NCBI GenBank assembly: GCA_026545225.1
Contig: CM048852.1
Span: forward strand, 61,391,146-61,455,145
Origin: Cornus controversa
Taxonomy: Eukaryota > Streptophyta > Magnoliopsida > Cornales > Cornaceae
DNA length: 64,000 nucleotides
Direction of reading: 5' to 3'
The notes under the pieces were generated by a model that did no database searches, was not told the DNA's origin, and saw nothing but the letters and a program-made list of their open reading frames with translations. The translations under genes and the position numbers were made by a program. This document shows positions 12,201 through 22,277 of the stretch, piece after piece (within the stretch, counting starts at the first letter, position 1; each line of letters opens with the position of its first letter).

Positions 12201-12279
12201 TTTAGGATTTTATTTGTTTTTCTAAAATGAAAAATAAAATTAAAGAGAAAAAAAAATAGAATAGGATTTTGGTAGTTTT

Positions 12280-13430
12280 CAAGAGAGGAGCCGCTAGAGA
12301 GAGGAAGTGAGAGGGAGAACCTCACTGGTTCTAGAGAGAGAAATCGAGAGGGAAGAGAGAGGAAGGAGGTCTCGGCCATGGTGGCTTCCTTAGGCTGCTG
12401 AAGGTGCCTGATGGTAGCTGGCGGTGGCACCGACGTATGTTCGGGCAGCCTGTTTTGGGTGGCCGTTCCAGCGATGGAGGAGTGGTGCTGGCGCTAGGAT
12501 GGCTCGGCTTAAGGTGGGCTGTCGGCTGGTGGTGCCGACAAGGCATGTGGCTCACGGTTTGGGTCATTAAAGCTTCATGGGTGGTGAGTTTGGTGGTTGA
12601 TGGCTGGCTGAATGTGGTAGCTTGCTGGTCGTTAGAGGTGGCTATTGGGTTTTCTCGGCGTCTCGTGGTGGCGACTGTGGGTGACTCATAGCGGGCCAAG
12701 GTGGGTGGTCGGCGGAGGTTCATGGCGACCATGATAGTGGCAGCTTTGGGCAGCGGCGGTGCTATGAATTGATGGTCTTGTTTGGATGAAAAACGAGTTC
12801 GGCAACTTGTGGGTTCGGTTTTAGGTGGTGCCGACAGTGCGGCTGTTTGGGCAGCCATGCATGGTTTCATGATGGTGGTTTTGGGTCCTTGTAGTGCCGG
12901 CTTTGGGCTGTGGTGTCTCCTTGGCTGGTGGCTGAAGGTATTCGGATATTAGGTGGCTGTAAAGAAATGTACATAGCATTAAATAGTTAATGTGATGATG
13001 ATGCATGGCCATGGAAAAAAAAAACAGTGAGTTTGATTATGCTTAGCTTCGGGTACTTTGCTTGGTGAAGAACATGAATAGTGTGTGCATGTGTATATAT
13101 ATAATATATATATACAATTGGATGGCCATTGATGGGTTTACCTCATGGTGGGCTGGTTTCAGTTTAGGCTGCATTATGGGTTTGATTTGGTGCATGGAAA
13201 ATGGATTGTGTGTTTTGGGTTGATGAATTTGAGTTGAGGTGACTTTGACTGTGGGCTTAAATATTTGGACTGGGCTGGAATTGGGTATAGACCCAATCTC
13301 ATTTAAAAATAGGGACTTCTTATTGGGCTTTGGATTCTGGAGCAGCTATGGACAATATGAATTTTCGGATAAAAATCCGAGACAAGTTGATACTTACTCT
13401 TTCCTCCTATTCACCTATATTTAATTTACG
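12280..13430. other. GC-richer block, possibly LTR or leader of a decayed retroelement
   Basis: Purine-rich GAGAGAGGAAG repeats lead into a G-rich stretch (12380-12940) rich in GGTGGC and GGCTG words, followed by TGGGCT-rich sequence. Overlapping open frames on both strands (plus 12404-12691; minus 12331-12870) result from the skewed composition; their translations are low-complexity Gly/Val/Trp or Pro/Ser/Thr-rich. The composition resembles long plant LTR or leader regions, but no ends, primer-binding site or protein domain were found. Confidence 0.35.
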
Positions 13431-13540
13431 TATGTTATATACATGTGCATACGTGATTTAATGTGTATAAAATTTATATATATAAATTCGATGTGTTAGT
13501 ATTTTTAAATACTTACTTGCATTATATATATATATATATT

Positions 13541-13742
13541 GATGACTATGGACATGGTGATTTAAATTATTTTATTTGAAATTATGTTTTGCAATTTAAA
13601 TCATGATTGATAAAGGGGATTGTGTTATAATTTATTTACGTGATGATTATGGACATGGGATTTAAATTGCTTTATTTGAAATTATGTTTTGCAATTTCAA
13701 TAGTGGTTGATAAAGGTGATTGTGTTGAAATTTATTCACGTG
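13541..13742. repeat. Tandem duplication of a ~101-bp unit
   Basis: GATGACTATGGACATGG at 13541 recurs as GATGATTATGGACATGG at 13642. Each is followed by TTTATTTGAAATTATGTTTT and then GGTTGATAAAGG-like sequence. Non-coding. Confidence 0.85.
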
Positions 13743-14499
13743 TTTGATATTTCAGTTCAATTGGTGTATTATTTTATGTGCATTATTTGTTAATGTGCAT
13801 GTGTGTGCTAGTTAACTTTTCTGTACAATTAAATGTGCTCGTTGACTAAATTGTGCATTTAAATTGTGTCATTTTATGTATGCAATGGTAATTGTTATTT
13901 GTACTCATGGATGTATAATTGGTACATTTAAATTATGTCAGGTTATGTGCACAAATTGTACACGGTTACTTGTACTTGCCAATATGTTTTGTCCATTTAA
14001 ATTCATTGAATGTTAAATGTTTTATGATTAAATTGTAATATTGGATGGTATTACTTATTTATATATAAATTAAATTATTTTGAGATTATGACGCAAAAGT
14101 CAACTTGCTGTGGCAGTGAAAGATTGTTCAGTATTGCTAGTTTTACTGGCCTGATGTGTTTTATACATATCGATGTTGTTTGTTCTATATTTTATTATCT
14201 TGTTCATGTCCAGTTGACTCCATAGTGCATGCATGCAACTATATATATATATATAATCTGTGAACAAATAGGAATTCTCTTTAAAATTAATGTCACAATT
14301 TTTGGTGTGTCAGTCAGGGGAGGACACAGGAGTATGAAAAAAAAATTGAGGGTCAAATATCAATTTCTTTATATATATATTTAAATTTAATTTTGGGTAA
14401 AGTGCAAAAAAAACTCCTGAAATATTGCTCTTTTACAAATAACCCCTTAAACAGTTAAACTACAAATTGCCCTCCTAATAATTTGTTGCAATTAAGGAC

Positions 14500-15280
14500 A
14501 TAACTTGATTAATTGGTAAGTGTATCAATTAAAATTACTACACTTCGTAAGAGAACGGATTCCTTGCAAAATAGGGCTATCGAAAGTGGTGTCGAACCTC
14601 AGTGATTATGGTCTGAATGAGTTGAATAACCGGAACTAATTTTAATTAAATTTTAAAGAAAAGAATTCTGGTTTTTATATCTAACTAAATTAAATATTCA
14701 ATAAAAATAAAACAAGAGAAAATAGATAGTGTAGAAAATATGAGATGTAACTTCACAATCAATGATCAATTGAACTAACTATGGAGAATTATACTATGCA
14801 TAAGTGGTGTCGGTGGCTACAAGCTCACCTTCATCCATCAAGAAGATAACATATAATTAAGACTAAGTCATGGACTATCTTCGATTGGCATGGGTCATCT
14901 GCCTAATTAATTACTCTACTCTGAGGTGCAGTATGGTCTATCTTTTCTAAGCATATTCCATCAAACATTTTAATGATTTATTCAGTGCTTATCATTGTGT
15001 AATAATCGCTCTTATAATCACAAAAAAATAACATGACAACAACCACAATCGACCAATTCAATGACAGTGCCCAGTTTGATTTGGTCTTTACACTATATGG
15101 TTTTATTTTTCTCAGTATTTTTGTTTGGTTATAGACCTTGTGCATTTTTGTCTTTACAAGGTTATTATTATATTTTTTTGGATAAAAATTAACAAGATTA
15201 TGCTGTATCCATTGTTTATACATATTTCAATGTCTATTCATGAAGAGGACAAATTTATAAAAAAAAATCTCCAAAAAGAC
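14500..15280 (-). mobile_element. Probable LTR fragment, minus orientation
   Basis: On the minus strand the 14500-14660 part reads as a U5-like end: GGTTCGACACC, then a spacer, then ACGAAGTGTAGTAATTTTAA. This parallels the end of the clearer minus-strand LTR at 19422-20736, which has GGTTCGACCTCG followed by GTACACTTGCGAG. No protein-coding interior, partner LTR or target duplication was found, so the left and right limits are approximate. Confidence 0.4.
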
Positions 15281-15288
15281 AAGAAAAT

Positions 15289-16062
15289 AGGTATGGGTCG
15301 GGTCTTTTATACGGGTCGGGTCTTATAAATGGGTCGGGCCCATATTCAGATTTGAATAATTTTTGATATCTTAAAGTCCGCACAAAAATAAAAATAAAAA
15401 AGTCGTCTTTAAAAGAGCAAATAAAAATTTATTGACCCGATCATTTATGAAAATATGTCGGGCTCTGTAAATAGGTCGAGTATTATAAACGGGTCGAATT
15501 TGACAGGTCTTTTATACGGGTCGAATTTGACCCAATTTAACTATTTTGTGTCACAAGTTTATTTATTAAAATTTTAAAGTATAATTAATGAATGTCAAAA
15601 AGGCAAGGGTGTCCAAGTTTAACAAAGTCGGTCACAAATTTTTAATCGGGTCGGGTTTGACCCATTTCTTTAGATAGGGTCGACCCATTTGTTCGAATCA
15701 GATTGACCCGTTTTATCTGGACTTGGGGTGGTTTGACTAATCTGGGTCAAGTTAGCCCATTTATTTGGGTTGGCCGACCAATCTGGTTGAGTTAGATCAA
15801 ATATGAGTTTGTGGGTTAACCCGACCTGTATTTGAACCGCCCACCTGCCCATATTCAGCCAATCCAAACCCTCCCATTTTTGCCACCCCTAGCCACTGTC
15901 GTGTCTAACCGGGTCAAACATGGGGTGATTGATTGACCCGATCCATATTCAACCCGCCCATATTTAACCCGCTACAAACGGGTTGAATATGGGTCACAAC
16001 CCATATTCAACCTACCCATATTCGACCTAATCCAAACCCGCCCAGTTTGCCACCCCTACTAA
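15289..16062. repeat. Cluster of GGGTC-iterated MITE-like repeats
   Basis: The stretch is built from words such as GGGTCGGGTC, GGGTCGAATTTGACC and TTGACCCG in both orientations. Two segments end in TTGCCACCCCTA (near 15878-15890 and 16049-16060), the characteristic right end of TAGGGGTGGCAA-type hAT MITEs. At least two elements are therefore adjacent or nested. The left termini are too eroded to place, and no coding function is seen. Confidence 0.6.
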
Positions 16063-16179
16063 AAGCAATAACTTAGCATATGTAGTTTTAGAACTTAAAT
16101 TTATTATTTCTATAACACCATCAAATTTTTGTTGTTGTTGTTTTTATTAAATCAGAAAAGAGAACAACAAAAATCTAAG

Positions 16180-16556
16180 GGCAAAATGCACTCACACCCC
16201 TTGAGGTTTGCCCTAAACACACTTATATACAAAGTTTGCTTAAACTTACACTCACAGCCTTGAGATTTGGAGTTTGACAGCACACAACCCCCAATTGAAA
16301 TCGATCGATCAAAGAATTATTTGAAATGCCTGTTTTACCCTTCACTAACTGAAAAAATATTTTGTCCTTTTAGGCAAAATGCACTCACATCCCTTGAGGT
16401 TTGCCCTAAACACACTCATATACAAAGTTTGCTTAAACTTACACTCACACCCCTGAGGTTTGGAGTTTGACCATACACAACCCTTAATTGAAATCCATCG
16501 TTCAAAAAATTATTTGAAATGTCTGTTTTACCCTTCACTAATTGAAAAAATATTTT
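16180..16556. repeat. Tandem duplication of a ~193-bp repeat unit
   Basis: Unit 1 starts at GGCAAAATGCACTCACACCC (16180) and unit 2 at GGCAAAATGCACTCACATCC (16373). They share TTGAGGTTTGCCCTAAACAC, CAAAGTTTGCTTAAACTTAC and GTTTTACCCTTCACTAA. Frames starting at 16267 and 16460 translate the two copies in the same way, which explains two similar hypothetical peptides. They are not genes. A third relative lies at 6679. Confidence 0.9.
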
Positions 16557-17110
16557 TAATATTACTTTTCACGTTAAAATACCATATTGCTCCCAACTTT
16601 TCTTTTTCATTTGACAAAATTACCCTTATTACCTTATTGCTTTTCTCCCTCCTCTCTCACCCTCAAAGCTCACTTCTCTAATTCTCTCTCTCCTTTTTTT
16701 ATTTCTTTCTCTCTCTCCTCACTCTGTCTTTTTTCTCTCTCTTCCTTCATCTCCCTCTCTTTCCCGAATCACTCTCTCTACATCTAACACCCTTCTCTTT
16801 TTTTTTTTTTTTTTTTGGTAAAGAAATTTCAAATTTCTAAGTTCCATACAAAAATGAAAGAAATCATAGAAATTTTAATAAAAATATTTACAAAACTATT
16901 AACTTTCACCGTTAATGAAATAAATCATTGAAATGATAGAGAGAGTGACACAGAAAAAGGATAATAATAAAGGGTGTGTATTGATTGGGTGGTATCCAAT
17001 TCCATTAACGGTTATCAAATTCAAGTATACTACTACTACTACCATACGAAAACGAACCATGCACAAACGTACATGAGAAAGTAGATTCTCTCTCTCTCTC
17101 CTTTCGGTGG

Positions 17111-17117
17111 CTATAAA
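17111..17117 (+). promoter_or_regulatory. TATA box of the cystatin gene
   Basis: CTATAAATA begins at 17111 in otherwise unremarkable sequence, 138 bp before the cystatin start codon. A start of transcription about 30 bp further on (around 17140-17150) would give a leader of roughly 100 nt. The call rests on motif and spacing only. Confidence 0.6.
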
Positions 17118-17186
17118 TACCTAAGCCTCAATTTCTCATTTCCATCACAAATCAAGCCCATTGATTTTAGATAGTAGAGAGAGAAA

Positions 17187-17273
17187 ATGTCAGTAACCGT
17201 GCAGAGAAGTGAGGAGACCCTCCATGTGGGATTGACAAGAAGGGTCCTATGGTTGGCGCGTGGAATCCGGTAA
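17187..17273 (+). other. Upstream ORF overlapping the cystatin start
   Basis: The first AUG after the TATA box is at 17187, in an AAAATGTC context. It opens a 28-codon frame ending in TAA at 17271-17273. This frame is shifted relative to the cystatin and overlaps its start codon by 25 nt, so ribosomes that initiate here would bypass the cystatin AUG unless scanning is leaky. The cystatin frame is also open for about 14 codons upstream of its AUG, back to a TGA. It is therefore possible that an older upstream start was disrupted by a frameshift. Confidence 0.55.
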
Positions 17274-17524
17274 ACCCACAAGACCCGCAAGTGCGAGAGA
17301 TTGCAGAGTGGGCTGTGAACGAATATGACAAGGAGACAGGGGCCCAATTGAAGTTCCTGAGCGTGGTTATGGGCTGGACCCAAGTCGTTGCTGGCATAAA
17401 TTACCGGCTCATTATCATGGCTCAAGACGGCGTCGTTCCGCACAAATACGAGGCATTTGTTTGGGACAAGCCTTGGGAGGGATTTAGGAAGCTCACGTCC
17501 TTCAAACCACTTTTGAAAGACTAA
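17249..17524 (+). CDS. Phytocystatin (cysteine proteinase inhibitor), single exon
   Basis: The product is a 91-residue inhibitor of papain-like cysteine proteases. It carries all the inhibitory landmarks of the cystatin fold: Gly3 in the N-terminal trunk, the phytocystatin helix signature IAEWAVNE at residues 18-25 (consensus LARFAV-type), the first hairpin loop QVVAG at 45-49, and the second loop Pro75-Trp76. The C-terminus LTSFKPL is also typical. Length and layout match the short single-domain 'cysteine proteinase inhibitor 5/B-like' group. Many relatives carry an N-terminal signal peptide; none is present from this AUG, so the product would be cytosolic unless an upstream exon or start was lost. 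Trp21 replaces the usual aromatic Phe/Tyr. The gene has a TATA box at 17111 and an AATAAA-like signal near 17567, and it is preceded by an overlapping uORF. Minus-strand ORFs here are shadows. The family is certain; whether it is expressed is not. Confidence 0.9.
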   Translation: MVGAWNPVNPQDPQVREIAEWAVNEYDKETGAQLKFLSVVMGWTQVVAGINYRLIIMAQDGVVPHKYEAFVWDKPWEGFRKLTSFKPLLKD

Positions 17525-18000
17525 ATAACAAGCAAATGTTATCTAAAACCAAGTGTTATTAGTATAATAAATAAATGCTACCAGAACTAAAATAAAAAGG
17601 TTGTTGCCTAGACCTAGACCTCTTATTCGGCATGTAATGCCTACACATGGTATTGTAATGTATAATAATAATCATATCATATTTTGTTTCTCCGGGGTGT
17701 GGTGAAGGTAGTGGAAAATATTCATTTCATTTTTTTTAATTTCTTTCTTTTAATTCTTATCTATGTACAAATATAAAGGGCATCTCATCATATATATATA
17801 AGCTTTCTTTTAATTCTTTTCTATGTACAAATATAAAGGCGCGCACCTAAAAAAATTAAAAGAGGTCAAGCTTCATTTACCGTAAGTCATGCATGGATCA
17901 ATTTAATTTTTCCATTTTTTTTTCTTTTAGTTTGACTGAAGTAAACTACGGGCATTTTAATTTGAACGACATGATATAACTTGTACACTATTTTTTTATA
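17525..18000. other. Cystatin 3' flank
   Basis: AATAAATAAAT near 17567 and TAATGTATAATAATAAT near 17656 could serve for polyadenylation. The phrase CTTTTAATTCTT/ATCTATGTACAAATATAAAGG occurs twice (about 17745-17780 and 17805-17840), a short tandem duplication of about 60 bp. No further gene. Confidence 0.6.
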
Positions 18001-18956
18001 GAACAATGCTACACATCTCAAATGTATGTTTTGAATTTGTATCTCGAATATGACGTGACAATATAAAAAAGACATAAATATCATCTATTTTGATACATAT
18101 TATATTTTTCATAATTTTTAATATTTTATCAAACTAAATGAATCTCATTAAAGGAAGAAAGAAGAACCCTAATCAAATTGGGTTTCTCTCTTTAATTTTT
18201 TATTTTTATTTTTATATTTATATTTTTTATTATATATACATATATTCATTTTTGCACTCCCTCCACTTCTCTCTTTCTTTACTAAGTCTTTCTTTATAAT
18301 TCAACTGTAATCAAAAATATCAAATCAAAATAAAATTATAAAAACTTTAAGTATATTATGTGTTTATTTAATTATTCACGCATGTTGATAATGGAGAAAA
18401 TTAGAGTTTTATTCAAGAGAAATAGTTCCAAGCTTATGTTAAAGAAATTATGAAAAAAAATTGTAATTTCATGTCTCAATTATTTGAAGATTTAATGGAA
18501 AGAATCTTTCAAATAAAGATTAGGGCATAAAATTTAATTTAAATTATACGTTATTGAGTTATGTTATGATTTGAATTTTATAATGATATGTTTTTGCTAT
18601 TTTTTCGCTTTTTATTTTCATATTCTCTCAAAATAATTACATATAGAAAGTTGTCAAATAATTAGTCACTTAATGGCAAATAATCAGCCACCTAATTCGA
18701 GATACTAAGGCCCTATTTGACAGAGCTTTTGCTTCGACTTTTACGCAGAAGAAAAAGAGAAGCATAAGCTAAATAAGGAAACTGGTACCCCCCAGCTTCC
18801 TTTAAACGCTCTTTTTAGACTCCGAATATCTTCCGCCTTATCAATCCAAACACTCTCCAAAATAACTTTTGAGCTTGAAAAGCCGAAAGTTGCTTTCAAA
18901 AGCCAATCCAAATAGGGCCTAAGTCATGAATTATATTCATGATGTTTAGCATTTTC
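18001..18956. mobile_element. 0.7-kb MULE-like element, copy A (carries a Tourist MITE)
   Basis: The left end is GAACAATGCTACACATCTC. The right end on the opposite strand reads GAAAATGCTAAACATCATG, so the element shares the AATGCTA-ACATC terminal motif with the small MITEs at 1615 and 37569. Apart from an inserted 211-bp MITE (18709-18919), the sequence is collinear with the reverse complement of 32621-33346 along its whole length. No open reading frame of note. The flanking 9-mers no longer match clearly, so the insertion is old. Confidence 0.8.
18709..18919. mobile_element. Tourist-like (PIF/Harbinger) MITE
   Basis: Terminal inverted repeats GGCCCTATTTG and CAAATAGGGCC bound a 211-bp non-coding element. 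TAA flanks both sides (18706-18708 and 18920-18922), matching the TWA target duplication of PIF/Harbinger elements. The empty site is visible in copy B (32621-33346), where the same flank reads without interruption. Insertion therefore postdates the split of copies A and B. Confidence 0.88.
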
Positions 18957-19299
18957 CTTTTTCATATTCAAATTGTGATCATTTAAAGGAAAACTCATAC
19001 AATTGTGATTTCTCCTTAGCCCATTTTGAAAAGGGAAAGAAGAAAAAAGAGAAAAAATGTCAGGAATCATTCAGAAGATTGAGGAGAAAATCCATATAGA
19101 AGGGTTAGTGGACAAGGTAAACAACATGATCCATGACAAGTAAAGAGAATAAAAAGAAGAAAAAGGAAAAGAAAAGGAGAAGAAAGAGAAAAACAAGCAA
19201 GATGTCAGTAGCGACAGTAGTAATGACAATGATAGCGATTAGATCTTTCTGTTTCTTCTAACCCATTTGTATATATATATATACACACACACAAGGGAG

Positions 19300-19400
19300 T
19301 ATCTACAGAAGCACTAATGGGTACACTAGTACCCACTTGATTTTATAAAAAAAAATTTATATATATAGTAAATATATTTTTTATACATATTGTATATACA
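19300..19400. repeat. Short direct repeat, copy 1
   Basis: GGGTACACTAGTACCCACTT at 19319 followed by TGATTTTATAAA and an AT-rich tail. It closely matches 20814-20890 in direct orientation, with the solo LTR lying between the two copies. Confidence 0.8.
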
Positions 19401-19421
19401 GAGATGATGTTGTTTTAAAAT

Positions 19422-20736
19422 TGTTAAATAACTCGCAAGTGTACGAATCTATTAAAGTATAGTTCGGCAAGAACGAGGTCGAACCCAAGGGAATGCTTTC
19501 AGAAGAAAATTAACACAAATTCAAATTAATTTAAAACTAATCTAGTTTAAACAAAAGTTGATTGATTTGAGATAAATTAAACTAACATATAAATAAAATA
19601 ACACTATTGAAATCAAATAAAGAAAATAACTAAGGTTTTGGATTCCACCACCATTAAATCCATGAAGTTTCTAATATTCATTTATTAATTCCCAAAGTTA
19701 GAGTAGCAATCAAGAAATCAATCTATTGCTTACTTAAGATTTAACAATAAAGCACTATGAAAAATATATTAAAAGGTAGATTTTCCTTCGCTTCACTTGT
19801 GTAAAATTCTAAGCATCCTATGTATCCAATTTAATGAAAAACATAAGATCAAAGATTATCACTTTTAAAAAATACAAACCCAAGCTTAGATTAATTATAC
19901 TACCTTCTAACTACCACATATACATGATATAGATGGTGAAAGAACTATAAAATAATTAATCACAAGAAGCGAAAATCATAAGAATTTAAATCATACACAT
20001 GAGAATCAATTAATGAACAAAAGAACTTCACTTCATTAATGGAGGTTTCCTCCTCAACCTTAGTTGAGGAATTTAGTTACACATGGTAGAAGAAGAAGAT
20101 AACAAAATAATAAAAGACATAATAAATAAATAAAACCCGGATTGTCTCTGTCTTCTCTGCCCTGGCCTCCACTTCTTTTTCTCCCCCAAAACAGCCTCCA
20201 ATTCACCTCTTTATACCCCAATAGAATACATAAAGTCCTAATCCAATTAGGAGATAAAGTCCTAATCCAATTAGGAAATAATTAGGGTTTTCCCGCAGCC
20301 CTAAATAGGTATATTTTTCTGCTGACATTCGGCCCAAGTTTTGACCCAGTAGAAGTCCGATTCATGAAATTTACGTGAAATACAAAAGTGTGCAGAATCG
20401 AATTTCGTTCAACCCACGCGGGAATTAAGTCGAATTGATACTCGAAAATAAGCTTTTCAATCCACTTTCCAAAACGGGATTAAAACTGGATTCAGTGTAG
20501 AATTGGGCTTTAGGCCCGTAATCTTCTTAAGCAGTTGTAATTCTCTTGAACCTCTTCCTTGGGCTGATTTGAGTTGAAATATGGAGTTGAATGGACCCAT
20601 TAGATGTAGGCTTCATATAACCTTCTTGGATATCATCTTTGAAAGCCCAAAATCATAGTTTTATCTGAAATAATCATTAAGACCCTGAAAAAGACAGAAA
20701 ATACAAAAACAGAGTAAAATCACATATAACCTATCA
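19422..20736 (-). mobile_element. Solo LTR of an LTR retrotransposon, minus orientation
   Basis: On the minus strand the block begins TGATAGGTTATATGTGATTT and ends GCGAGTTATTTAACA, giving TG...CA ends about 1,315 bp apart. Near the middle it has a TATA-like GGGGTATAAAGAGG (plus-strand 20206-20220), with the U3-like part before it and a transcribed-like part after it. Close to the end it carries GGTTCGACCTCG and GTACACTTGCGAG, a combination common at the 3' end of plant LTRs. No primer-binding site, gag or pol lies next to it, so it is a solo LTR or truncated remnant. A convincing 5-bp target duplication is not visible. A 23-bp direct repeat containing TCCTAATCCAATTAGGA lies at 20230-20280. 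Confidence 0.7.
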
Positions 20737-20804
20737 CTAAGAGAATAAAATATGCAAATTAAGAGGCTAGAATGCGTAACATTCAACGCCGATCAAGAGA
20801 CACT

Positions 20805-20890
20805 AGCTAGTGGGTACATTAGTACCCATTTGATTTTATAAATTTTTTTTATATATATTGTAAATATATATTTTATACATATTGTATATA
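20805..20890. repeat. Short direct repeat, copy 2
   Basis: GGGTACATTAGTACCCATTT then GATTTTATAAA and the same AT-rich tail as 19319-19400. Each copy contains a TAGTACCC/GGGTAC palindrome. Confidence 0.8.
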
Positions 20891-22277
20891 AAATTATTTT
20901 TAGGATTACACTTTAGAAGCTTTCTAGGTTTTTGGTTCAGTTGTTCAGCCCCTTCTTCCAATTTCCTCTACTGCTCTGCAAGACTGCAACTGGAAGTTTC
21001 ATATTCGGTGACCTCGAAGCTCATCACCTCCGGCGAATTTCAGTGACCTCGAATCTTAACCCTCGAGGCAAACTTCGGCAACCTCGAAGCTCATTACTTG
21101 GGCATTGACAGTAAGTTTTTTACCTCTCATGTCATTGTGCCACTTAAAAATTAAATCCCGACTTTTTTTCTCTAATTGTTTGTGACATTCCGAAACTATT
21201 CCTCAATTTAATTGATTCTAAGCATCAAATAATTACCAATTCAAAGTTTTAGTAGAACTTGAGAGTCGGTCTTGGAAGCACATTCACACAACCGTGGATA
21301 TTTTCTTCAACATTGCTTCCAAATAGATCTCTATTAATTAATTGCATATTCAATCAATTCCAAAACAGAACCCTAGAATTCCACTCTGATACACCCAGAT
21401 TAGTCTCTATTTTTGTACACACACCAACAATCCCAGTTGATCTTTTGTTTGGTGTTAAAATTTGGTGATTGGTGGAGTTTCCAGTGACTAAAATTTTGAT
21501 ATGAAAATTTGGGGCTTATATGTTGTGTATGTTGTAATTATTTGTTTGTTTGGAGTGTGAATTTGGATATTGTGGATGAGGAGGGTGTAAATTTACAGCA
21601 TAATTCTAAACCTTAACACAAATATGTCTAATTCCATGTCCACATCATAATCCAGTCACTAGTATTAAGAAAGGTGTTGGAGCAGATTGTTGGTTAGGAT
21701 TTGGGGATATAGCAAAATTCGGTCAGAAAGTGATACTTGAGTCCATAGTTCATGCAGCTTTGGGGAAGGTTTCCAATCATGGGTGTACTGCTGTGGTAAT
21801 TGGAAATGGTTGAATCATTTGCAAAACATAATTATTGAACTTGCTTTCTATTATCTTGCTTTCAAATTTTTGACAACATGATACATTACTTTACTGAATA
21901 TGATTCTACTTTATGTTTTAGCTTCAAGAAATCAAAATCATGATTTTGCTTTTGGTGAAAGTAAAAGTAAGAATTATTTCTTGTTGGTGAACGGGCCCTT
22001 AATAACTCTCTCATGCATGTCAACAATCTATTTTTTAGTATTTATGTGTGTGTATATACAAATGATTCTCTGAGAATCTCTGAGTATTAATTTTTATTGA
22101 TTGAAATTTTGAGTATTTTGTGATTTGTGAGTAAATATTGAGTATTTTATGATTGAATATTGGGGAATATTGATTGGGTATTTATTATTCATTATTTCAG
22201 AGACAGTAATAATAGAAAAGTTTTTTAGTAGAGTGAGATTATGACATTCTACAAATGTAGGCTCTACTTCTTCAAAT
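20891..22277. other. 5' flank of the decayed hAT element, with short iterated words
   Basis: Between 21010 and 21110 the phrase GACCTCGAAGCTCAT(C/T)AC recurs with related GACCTCGAA words, a small degenerate tandem repeat. It ends near a GTAAGT donor-like site, so it may be an untranslated exon of the element at 22278. A conceptual peptide at about 21670-21830 has no hit that I recognise. Confidence 0.4.

Noticed and set aside
12331..12870. 179-residue minus-strand ORF rich in Pro/Thr/Ser and a 95-residue plus-strand ORF over the same bases
   Set aside because: Both follow from G-rich strand composition with few chances for stops. No domain, and the surroundings look like retroelement leader or LTR sequence.
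17111..17443. Minus-strand ORFs across the cystatin gene
   Set aside because: They overlap the plus-strand frame with clear QxVxG and PW motifs. Their own translations have no family resemblance.
21670..21835. Open stretch reading like GADCWLGFGDIAKFGQKVIL
   Set aside because: Could be a captured gene fragment, but I could not tie it to any family and it ends at a stop within about 50 residues.
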